From: an uncultured Megasphaera sp.
GTDB taxonomy: Bacteria; Bacillota; Negativicutes; Veillonellales; Megasphaeraceae
Assembly (NCBI GenBank): GCA_902464195.1
Contig: CABQJB010000114.1
Span: forward strand, 1-6,701
DNA: 6,701 bases
Reading direction: 5' to 3'
Numbering within the stretch: the stretch's first letter is position 1; each line of letters starts with the position of its first letter. Shown here piece by piece: positions 1 through 5,079 of this stretch. Position numbers and translations under genes: made by a program. Under the pieces are notes generated by a model. That model saw only the letters and a program-made list of their open reading frames with translations. It had not been told where the DNA came from and ran no database searches.

Positions 1-8
1 GCCCGAAG

Positions 9-142
9 TGCCAATCGTAGGGGCCGCCCAAAGGGCGGCCCGCAGGCCGCAGGCCGCTGTTCGCAGGACGCCTGCCAATCGTAGGGGCGCCCGCCCAAGC
101 CTCCCTTCATAGGGGAGGTGGCCCGCAGGGCCGGAGAGGTTA
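9..142. repeat. Cluster of short GC-rich intergenic repeats
   Basis: The 16-base word TGCCAATCGTAGGGGC occurs twice in direct orientation, at 9-24 and 73-88. Four small dyads are stacked here: GGGCCGCCC/GGGCGGCCC (21-41, 3-nt loop), GCAGG/CCTGC (63-75), CCTCCC/GGGAGG (100-118) and GGCCC/GGGCC (120-132). The 7-mer GCAGGCC is repeated in tandem at 42-55. The arrangement resembles REP- or MITE-like dispersed intergenic elements of gut Firmicutes. That resemblance is from memory and not checked against a genome. The first copy may continue left of the window. I see no gene and no convincing promoter in this stretch. Confidence 0.65.
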
Positions 143-171
143 AGCAGGAGCCGTCCCAAAGGAGGAGTACT

Positions 172-885
172 ATGTACGGATTGAGTGTCAGGCAGTGGCG
201 GCAGATCTTTGCTATTTTGTCTCGCTATGGCAAGCGGATCGACTGGGTGAAACTCTTCGGGTCGCGGGCCCGCGGCGATTATAAACCCGTTTCCGATGTG
301 GACCTGGCCATTGCTAGTACGGAAAATCTGGTGACGCCGCTGCAGCTCGATTTCGACCAGAGCCAGCTGCCCTTTACTTTTGATCTCATTGATTACCGGC
401 GTCAGCCGAATCAGAAATTGAAAGACGCCATCGACAGGGAAGGGAAACTGCTCTGGGCTGTCGACGGCAAAGGAGAATGGATGATGACGAAAGAACAATT
501 ACTGCTGAAGTGGGAAGACTACCACAAAGCACTGCACCGCTTGGAAATCGCCCTGACGAAAACCTTGGACGAAGATGACCTCTATCTCGATGCGACCATC
601 CAACGTTTTGAATTTACCTTTGAACTGGCCTGGAAACTGATGAAAGCCGTCCTGGAATACGAAGGTATCGAAGCGACCAGCCCGCGCAGCAGCATCCGCG
701 AGGCCTGGAAACAACACCTCATCGGCGATGCGGAAAAATGGCTGGACATGCAGGTCAAACGCAACCTCTCTTCCCATACCTATAACGAAGAGACGGCCCA
801 AGACATCTACCGCCACATCAAAGAAGACTACGTCGATTTGCTGCAGGACTTGGACCAGGAAATACGTTCAAGGCTTGATATTTGA
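172..885 (+). CDS. Fused MntA-like nucleotidyltransferase and HepT/HI0074-like HEPN protein
   Basis: A 237-residue protein with two domains that are usually separate genes (HI0073/HI0074; MntA/HepT). Residues about 5-95 form a minimal polymerase-beta-type nucleotidyltransferase: G30-S31-x2-R34-G35, then S41-D42-x-D44, and a likely third acidic residue D71. Residues about 105-232 match the HI0074 substrate-binding family, with the aromatic helix QRFEFTFELAWK at 144-155 and R197-x4-H202-x-Y204, the RX4HXY motif of HEPN RNase toxins. In characterised MntA/HepT pairs the nucleotidyltransferase adds AMP to that tyrosine and silences the RNase; here both parts sit in one chain. All key residues are present, so it looks intact. 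I chose ATG 172 because GGAGG (161-165) precedes it by 6 nt; an upstream in-frame GTG at 118 lies inside the repeats and has no ribosome site. No clear promoter is visible upstream. Activity as a toxin-antitoxin is inferred; a housekeeping modifying role is possible. Confidence 0.88.
   Translation: MYGLSVRQWRQIFAILSRYGKRIDWVKLFGSRARGDYKPVSDVDLAIASTENLVTPLQLDFDQSQLPFTFDLIDYRRQPNQKLKDAIDREGKLLWAVDGKGEWMMTKEQLLLKWEDYHKALHRLEIALTKTLDEDDLYLDATIQRFEFTFELAWKLMKAVLEYEGIEATSPRSSIREAWKQHLIGDAEKWLDMQVKRNLSSHTYNEETAQDIYRHIKEDYVDLLQDLDQEIRSRLDI
469..486 (+). promoter_or_regulatory. Internal ribosome binding site at the domain junction
   Basis: AAAGGAG at 469-475 lies inside the fused gene, 5 nt before ATG 481 and 8 nt before ATG 484, both in frame (residues 104 and 105). 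This is exactly where the HEPN domain begins (MTKEQLLLKW). Initiation here would give a free HEPN protein of about 133 residues ending at 885. It may be a working second start or a relic of an ancestral two-gene operon that lost its stop codon. Whether it is used cannot be read from sequence. Confidence 0.5.
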
Positions 886-888
886 TAC

Positions 889-923
889 AAAAAGGGCCTG
901 TCGCGTGTGCGACAGGCCCTTTT
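889..923. terminator. Bidirectional intrinsic terminator between convergent genes
   Basis: The stem GGGCCTGTCGC (894-904) pairs perfectly with GCGACAGGCCC (909-919) around a GTGT loop. It is flanked by an A run (889-893) and a T run (920-923), so the stem extends to 15 bp. T tracts follow the hairpin on both strands. It starts 4 nt after the stop of the fusion gene and lies just past the stop of the convergent exporter gene, so it can end both transcripts. Confidence 0.92.
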
Positions 924-931
924 GGCATTTT

Positions 932-1945
932 CTAAAACCACGTGCGAACGATGAACCAGGCCAGTCCTAAGAGGACGAAGGAGCAGAAGAGGGCGCCGCC
1001 CATGGGGCGGGTGCCTTCTTTGGCGATGACGGCGAAGTTGACGTTCAGGCCCAGGGCGGCCATGGCCATGCCCAGGATGAGGTAAGCGGCCTTGACCAGC
1101 ATGGGGACGGCGAATCCGATGGCCGGGATATAGGAGCCGATGGCGCTGGCTGCAATGAAGCCGCCCATGAACCACGGGATGGGGACCTTGAGCTTCTGGT
1201 TCGTATCTTCCGATTGGCGGCGCTGGCGCCAGGCTTCGCCGATACCCAGGATGATGGCGACCGGGGCCAGGAGCAGGACGCGGGACAATTTGGTGATGAT
1301 GGCGCTGTCTGTCCCAACTGGGCCGGCACTGCCGCCGGCGGCGACGGCATGGGCGATTTCATGGAGACTGAGGCCGGCCATGACGCCGAACTGCCCGTCC
1401 GTAAAGCCCAGGAAGGGCTGCAGGAAGACTTCGATGAGCGTGAAGACCGTACCCAGGATAGCTACGATAGCGACGGCCAGGACGGACTGGTCGGCTTTGG
1501 CCTTGAGTGTCCCCGACACGCCCATGACGGCGGCGGCACCGCAGATGCTGCAGCCACAGGCCGTGAGCAGGGCCAGCGTGTGGTCGACGCGCAGGATGCG
1601 GGCGACGGCATAATTGAGGGGAATCATAATGGCCACGACGAAGACGGCTGCGATGAGGCTCTTCATACCGGCGCTGACCAGGATGATGAGGTTGAGCTTG
1701 AAGCCCAGGAGGATGATGCCGGCCCGGAGAAATTTATTGGCAATGAAGCCCGTACTTTCCCGGGCTGCCAGGGTGACCGGCCGGCAGACCTGGATGGCCA
1801 TGCCCAGCAGCAGGGCCAGGACCAGATGGCCGATGAGGGAAAATCCCGGCAGGGAGGCTAAGGACTGACCGGCCAGGGAACAAGCCAGGGTCAGGACGAC
1901 GCCGAGCAGGGCGTGGCGCCAGTCGATCATAGTGGATAAATGCAT
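932..1945 (-). CDS. yeiH: YeiH/UPF0324-family putative sulfate or sulfite exporter
   Basis: A 337-residue hydrophobic inner-membrane protein with about ten predicted membrane segments and a short charged cytoplasmic loop near residues 238-252. Family signatures include GCSICGA at 131-137 between hydrophobic segments, HEIAHAVAAG at 195-204, TKLSRVLLLAPV at 218-229 and PWF at 257-259. The family (Pfam Cons_hypoth698) is annotated as putative sulfate exporters; in enterobacteria yeiH lies beside the LysR gene yeiE, which has been tied to sulfite sensing. The same divergent arrangement is seen here, which supports a sulfur-oxyanion role, but substrate and direction are inferred. The start is ATG 1945, with AGGAG at 1956-1960 ten nt upstream. 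An extension to 2005 would run through the promoter, and ATG 1930 lacks a ribosome site. Length is normal for the family. Confidence 0.9.
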   Translation of the reverse strand: MHLSTMIDWRHALLGVVLTLACSLAGQSLASLPGFSLIGHLVLALLLGMAIQVCRPVTLAARESTGFIANKFLRAGIILLGFKLNLIILVSAGMKSLIAAVFVVAIMIPLNYAVARILRVDHTLALLTACGCSICGAAAVMGVSGTLKAKADQSVLAVAIVAILGTVFTLIEVFLQPFLGFTDGQFGVMAGLSLHEIAHAVAAGGSAGPVGTDSAIITKLSRVLLLAPVAIILGIGEAWRQRRQSEDTNQKLKVPIPWFMGGFIAASAIGSYIPAIGFAVPMLVKAAYLILGMAMAALGLNVNFAVIAKEGTRPMGGALFCSFVLLGLAWFIVRTWF

Positions 1946-1958
1946 GATAATGTCACTC

Positions 1959-1990
1959 CTATACTGAAATTTGAGATGAATCCAGTATAG
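1959..1990. promoter_or_regulatory. Inverted repeat over the yeiH -10 region
   Basis: CTATACTG (1959-1966) and CAGTATAG (1983-1990) form a perfect 8-bp inverted repeat with a 16-nt spacer. The distal arm contains the proposed yeiH -10 box and the proximal arm abuts its ribosome binding site. Because only one arm would be transcribed, a DNA operator is likelier than an mRNA hairpin. The bound protein is unknown; the neighbouring LysR regulator is the obvious candidate. Confidence 0.4.
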
Positions 1991-2012
1991 TCTGTCCCTT
2001 TTCATAAGTAAA
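1984..2012 (-). promoter_or_regulatory. Probable yeiH promoter
   Basis: On the minus strand, TATACT (1984-1989) serves as -10, with TTTACT (2007-2012) as a weak -35 after a 17-nt spacer. Transcription would begin near 1977, leaving a leader of about 30 nt. The poor -35 suits an activator-dependent promoter, and a CATAAGTA repeat overlaps it. Confidence 0.5.
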
Positions 2013-2027
2013 ATACTAAGATATAAT
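1999..2027 (+). promoter_or_regulatory. Probable lysR promoter
   Basis: A perfect TATAAT (2022-2027) lies 17 nt after TTTTCA (1999-2004, four of six matches to the -35 consensus). It overlaps the divergent yeiH promoter, so occupancy of one would affect the other. This is typical of LysR regulators that control both their own gene and a divergent target. Confidence 0.6.
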
Positions 2028-2041
2028 ATAAGCCATAAGTA
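2003..2041. promoter_or_regulatory. CATAAGTA direct repeats, candidate LysR sites
   Basis: CATAAGTA occurs at 2003-2010 and 2034-2041, 31 bp apart or close to three helical turns, so both copies face the same side of the DNA. One copy overlaps the yeiH -35 and the other lies just past the lysR -10. The interval also holds AGTA-AAA-TACT (2007-2017) and ATACT/AGTAT (2013-2042). The spacing fits the multi-site footprints of LysR regulators, but binding is inferred. Confidence 0.4.
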
Positions 2042-2071
2042 TTTACCTATGAATTAAGGGAGGAGAAATTC

Positions 2072-2959
2072 ATGACGCTGCGCCATTTCCACATTTTCCT
2101 GGCAGTCTGCGAAACCTTGAATATGACCCGGGCCGCCAGGCAGCTCCATATCAGCCAGCCATCGGTCACCCAGGCTATCCATGAAATGGAAGCCCATTAT
2201 GGCCTGCTCCTGTTCGAACGCCTGGGCCGGCATATCTTCCTGACGCCAGCCGGAGAGAACTTGAAACAGTATGCCTATCAGATCCTGTCACTCTGTCAGC
2301 AGGCTGAAGACAGCATGACGGCCATGCAGCATCAGCTGCCAATCCGCCTGGGCGTCAGCATCACCATTGGCGACATCTTCCTAGTCGAACTTCTGACGCA
2401 TTGCCGCCGGACGTATCCTGAATGGGACATCCTGTCGGCCATTCACAATACGGAGGAACTGGAACAGCTCCTGATGGAAGATAAATTGGACCTGGCCCTC
2501 GTCGAAGGGCGGGTCCGGTCACCGTACCTCGTATCCCGTCCCATCATTACGGATTATCTGACTCTCATCGCTTCGCCGGACAACGAATGGAGCCACAAGA
2601 CTATTACGGCTCCGCAGGACCTGGACGGCATGCCTGTCTTCGTCCGCGAACAGGGAAGCGGCACGCGGGACCTCTTCGAGCGTGTCCTGGAAGACCACCA
2701 CCTGACCTGCCGCATCATCGGCGTCTACAACAACTCCGAGGCCATCAAGAAAGCGGTCATGGCCAACTTAGGCGTATCCGTCCTGTCCCGCCGCCTGGTG
2801 CAGGACGAAATCAAAGCGGGCCGCCTCGTCGAACTCCCCATGCCGGGCCTCGAATTCAAGCGCCAGTTCCGCCTGGTATACCACCAAAATAAATACCTGA
2901 CCCAGCCCATGCAGGACCTCATAGCCATCTGCTGCCACAGCAGCGAATGGCTGCCGTAG
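2072..2959 (+). CDS. LysR-family regulator, YeiE/CysB-like, of the divergent exporter
   Basis: At 295 residues it has normal LysR length. The N-terminal winged helix-turn-helix spans about 2-60 (AARQLHISQPSVTQAI at 21-36, then LFERLGRHIFLTPAG), followed by a linker helix to about 88. The effector-binding periplasmic-protein-like domain runs from about 91 to 290. VREQGSGTRDLFE (191-203) matches a segment typical of the YeiE/CysB-type branch, whose known members respond to sulfur compounds. It is divergent from the YeiH-type exporter with overlapping promoters, so it probably controls that gene and itself. Start ATG 2072 follows GGGAGGAG (2058-2065) by 6 nt. No terminator follows the stop; the next + strand terminator lies inside the convergent hxlR gene near 3269-3301. 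The effector is unknown; sulfite or a related oxyanion is a guess by analogy. Confidence 0.93.
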   Translation: MTLRHFHIFLAVCETLNMTRAARQLHISQPSVTQAIHEMEAHYGLLLFERLGRHIFLTPAGENLKQYAYQILSLCQQAEDSMTAMQHQLPIRLGVSITIGDIFLVELLTHCRRTYPEWDILSAIHNTEELEQLLMEDKLDLALVEGRVRSPYLVSRPIITDYLTLIASPDNEWSHKTITAPQDLDGMPVFVREQGSGTRDLFERVLEDHHLTCRIIGVYNNSEAIKKAVMANLGVSVLSRRLVQDEIKAGRLVELPMPGLEFKRQFRLVYHQNKYLTQPMQDLIAICCHSSEWLP

Positions 2960-2975
2960 CGATAGGGGGCGGAAG

Positions 2976-3341
2976 TCATTTTTTTAAATTTTCCTGGTGT
3001 CTCCTGCGGTGCTGTTCTCCCCACTGGTAGAGCCCTTCCAGGGGGACGGTGAGCTTTTTCCCCTCTTCCGTGAGCTCATAGGTAACGGAAGGAGGGACGC
3101 TTCCCGCTGATTTCCGGATGACCAGGCCGTCTGCCTCGAGTTCTTTCAGATTTCTGGCTAAGACGGTGTTGGTAATCCCGCTGAGGTGCCGCCTCAGTTC
3201 GTTGTAGTGCATAATCTGGTAATGTGCCAGATGCCAAATAATCGGTATTTTCCATTTGGCCCCGATGAGCTCCATCGCATATACGATGGAGCATTTTTTT
3301 TCGTAAGGGTTATCATAGTTTGTGTTTTTGCGCTGCGTCAT
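2976..3341 (-). CDS. HxlR-family transcriptional regulator with N-terminal cysteine
   Basis: A 121-residue winged helix-turn-helix protein of the HxlR/DUF24 family, at the usual length. Recognisable segments are ELIGAKWKIPIIWHL (24-38), FNELR-like YNELRRHLSGIT (46-57), the recognition helix TNTVLARNLKELEADGLV (57-74) and the wing YELTEEGKKL (88-97). Cys17, in KKCSIVYA, matches the N-terminal cysteine used by family members such as YodB and HypR to sense quinones or disulfide stress. It is divergent from a nitroreductase, as HypR and YodB targets also are flavin oxidoreductases, so it likely controls that operon. Start ATG 3341 is 9 nt from GAGGAG (3351-3356). A longer frame up to 3479 would run through the promoter and encodes a hydrophobic non-family extension, so it is rejected. 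Only 16 bp separate its stop from the convergent lysR stop. Confidence 0.93.
   Translation of the reverse strand: MTQRKNTNYDNPYEKKCSIVYAMELIGAKWKIPIIWHLAHYQIMHYNELRRHLSGITNTVLARNLKELEADGLVIRKSAGSVPPSVTYELTEEGKKLTVPLEGLYQWGEQHRRRHQENLKK
3269..3301 (+). terminator. Intrinsic terminator antisense to hxlR
   Basis: GCTCCATCG (3269-3277) and CGATGGAGC (3284-3292) form a perfect 9-bp stem with a CATATA loop, followed by A and eight T (3294-3301) on the + strand. It lies wholly inside hxlR (about residues 14-25), on the opposite strand. The only upstream + strand gene without its own terminator is lysR, so it could end lysR transcripts and keep them out of the reductase operon starting at 3478. The match is textbook; the function is inferred. 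Confidence 0.65.
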
Positions 3342-3379
3342 GATGAATTTCTCCTCAACAAAAAATGTAAAAAATAGGC

Positions 3380-3400
3380 AGTACCAAAAATGTGCGTACT
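3380..3400. promoter_or_regulatory. Candidate HxlR operator between divergent genes
   Basis: AGTAC (3380-3384) and GTACT (3396-3400) form an inverted repeat with an 11-nt spacer in the 136-bp gap between hxlR and the nitroreductase gene. This is the only clear dyad in the gap. Possible + strand -10 boxes follow it: TATAAA (3403-3408), or TAATAT (3423-3428) with TTGTAT 17 nt upstream (3400-3405). Neither has a good -35, consistent with regulated transcription. Assignment to HxlR rests on position and symmetry. Confidence 0.45.
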
Positions 3401-3477
3401 TGTATAAAAGTTCCCTATATGCTAATATCATAGCCAGAAACAAGGAAAATGACAAGTCCTTAAAGGAGGAATTTCTC

Positions 3478-3993
3478 ATGGAATTTGAAAAATTGATGAA
3501 AGAACGCTATTCTGTCAGAAAATTCGATTCAGACCGGAAGATTCCGCAGTCTGCCATCGACGAGCTGCTGGAAGCCGTTTACCTGGCCCCGACAGCAGAA
3601 AATAAACAGCCTTTGCGGGTCTGGACGATTACGGATGATACACGGCTGCCAGCTATCCAGAAGGTAACGAAATATCACTACCATGCTCCCCTGACGATTG
3701 CCATCGGCTATTGTCCGGATGAAGCCTGGGTCCGGGAATACGACCAGAAGAACTATGGCATCGTCGATGCCAGCATTGCCGCGATGCAGCTTTGGCTGAG
3801 AGCTGAAGATATCGGCTTGGGTGCGGTATGGGTCAGCAGTTTCGACCCGGAAAAACTGCGGGAACTCTTTCCGGAAATGAAGGGAGCCGAAATCGTCGCT
3901 TTGATGCAGCTGGGCTATGCCGACGACAACAGCCGGCCGGCTGCCTGGCACTATAAGAAGAGAGAGAAAAAAGATATGTTTTTTACGATTTAA
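3478..3993 (+). CDS. Nitroreductase-family FMN oxidoreductase
   Basis: A 171-residue cytoplasmic flavoprotein of the nitroreductase superfamily, at the short end of the family. The N-terminal RYSVRKF (10-16) supplies the arginines that contact FMN phosphate. APTAENKQP (37-45) is the second flavin-contact segment, and the helix GIVDASIAAMQLWLRAEDIGLGAVWV leads to the C-terminal region. Members use NAD(P)H to reduce nitro groups, quinones or other activated double bonds; the physiological substrate cannot be read here. Start ATG 3478 follows AAAGGAGGA (3462-3470) by 7 nt. An in-frame extension to 3322 would run through the promoter and into hxlR, so it is rejected. It is the first gene of a three-gene operon, 27 nt ahead of the next, and divergent from the HxlR regulator. 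Induction by electrophiles through that regulator is inferred. Confidence 0.92.
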   Translation: MEFEKLMKERYSVRKFDSDRKIPQSAIDELLEAVYLAPTAENKQPLRVWTITDDTRLPAIQKVTKYHYHAPLTIAIGYCPDEAWVREYDQKNYGIVDASIAAMQLWLRAEDIGLGAVWVSSFDPEKLRELFPEMKGAEIVALMQLGYADDNSRPAAWHYKKREKKDMFFTI

Positions 3994-4020
3994 CTTTTCC
4001 GAAAAAGGAGAGTGGCTGGA

Positions 4021-5046
4021 GTGAAGAAGGTAAAGTCTATTTTCGATGAAGTCAGACTGCCGCATTTGACGGCTAAAAACCGCATTGTCCGTTCCGCTAC
4101 ATGGGAAGCGATAGCGAATCCGGACGGTACGCCTTCTGAAGAACAAATCAGAATATATCGTGATTTGGCACGGGGGCAGGTGGGGACGATCATCACCGGG
4201 TTCACCAGTGTCACTGATAGTGACCATTATTTAGGGACTGGGATGGCCCGGTTGTCCCAGAATCGGCAGATTCCAGGCTGGAAACAGCTGACCGATGCTG
4301 TCCATGCCGAAGGGGCGAATATCATCGTCCAGCTGGCCCTGGGAGAATGGGTTACGCCCCGGGGGACCTTGGAAGCTGACGATGCCACGACAGCGGAGTT
4401 GCATCAGCTTATACAGGTTTTTGCTCAGGCTGCGAAACGGGCCGAACTGGCCGGTTTTGACGGCGTACAGCTGCATGGAGCTCATTTTTTCTGGATCAGC
4501 CGCTTTCTCAGCCCGCTGTACAATCACCGTACCGATGAATATGGAGGCAGTCAGCCACATCGTACGGCCTGGATGCTGGCCTTGTATCGGGCCGTCAGAC
4601 AGGAAATTCCCAATCTCCATATTACCATGAAATTGAACTGCAGCGATTTCCGCCGCGGCGGACTGCTGCCAGCTGACGCGATGCAAATGGCTACGGCCCT
4701 GGCAGCAGCTGGCATTGATTCGTTGGAAATCAGTGGGAATGGCACGTCTGTTTCTGATATCCGTCCCGGTGAAAATGAAGCTTATTTCCTGCCCTTTGCC
4801 AAAGTACTGAAACAACGGGTTTCGACGCCGGTTATGCTGGTGGGCGGACTGCGGAGCCTCGAAGTGATGAATAAAGTCATCAACGAAGATGGCATTGACA
4901 TGATTTCCCTGTCCCGGCCGTTGATTCGGGAACCTCATTTAATCGAGCGCTGGGGCCAGGGGGATACGGCACCGGCGGCCTGTGTTTCTTGTAATTTATG
5001 TTATCAGACGCCAGGACATCGCTGCGTGTATCACATAATGGATTAG
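4021..5046 (+). CDS. Old Yellow Enzyme-type NADH:flavin oxidoreductase, short form
   Basis: A 341-residue FMN TIM barrel of the Old Yellow Enzyme family, without the C-terminal FAD/NAD domain of 2,4-dienoyl-CoA reductase. Features are VRSATWEA near 23-30, the flavin-contact segment IIVQLALGE, H152-G-A-H155 as the substrate-binding pair, the FLSP and RTDEYGG segments, and the late phosphate-binding part VGGL...SLSRPLIREP. The C-terminus has C321-x2-C324-x2-C327-x7-C335, resembling the cysteine cluster that holds Fe-S in longer relatives. Such enzymes reduce activated C=C bonds of enones or enoates; the substrate here is unknown. Start GTG 4021 is 10 nt from AAAGGAG (4004-4010); GTG 4012 is only 1 nt from that site and is less likely. 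It follows the nitroreductase by 27 nt and has no promoter of its own that I can see. Confidence 0.92.
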   Translation: MKKVKSIFDEVRLPHLTAKNRIVRSATWEAIANPDGTPSEEQIRIYRDLARGQVGTIITGFTSVTDSDHYLGTGMARLSQNRQIPGWKQLTDAVHAEGANIIVQLALGEWVTPRGTLEADDATTAELHQLIQVFAQAAKRAELAGFDGVQLHGAHFFWISRFLSPLYNHRTDEYGGSQPHRTAWMLALYRAVRQEIPNLHITMKLNCSDFRRGGLLPADAMQMATALAAAGIDSLEISGNGTSVSDIRPGENEAYFLPFAKVLKQRVSTPVMLVGGLRSLEVMNKVINEDGIDMISLSRPLIREPHLIERWGQGDTAPAACVSCNLCYQTPGHRCVYHIMD

Positions 5047-5079
5047 GATGATAATAATATAGGACAAGGAGAAATGGAT

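Noticed and set aside
118..171. In-frame GTG start extending the fusion gene upstream by 18 codons
   Set aside because: It lies inside the repeat cluster, has no usable ribosome binding site, and the added residues are low-complexity and not family-like; ATG 172 has a strong site.
1214..1861. Long + strand open frame (215 codons) opposite yeiH
   Set aside because: It is the antisense shadow of a GC-rich membrane-protein gene; its product is rich in D, Q, G and E with no recognisable domain and no ribosome site.
2929..2943. CTGCTG-CCA-CAGCAG hairpin at the end of lysR as a terminator
   Set aside because: The stem is only 6 bp and no T run follows on either strand.
3342..3479. Upstream extension of hxlR (46 codons) with a hydrophobic stretch that could pass for a membrane segment
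   Set aside because: It would overlap the divergent promoter and candidate operator; the HxlR domain starts normally at ATG 3341, which has GAGGAG nearby.
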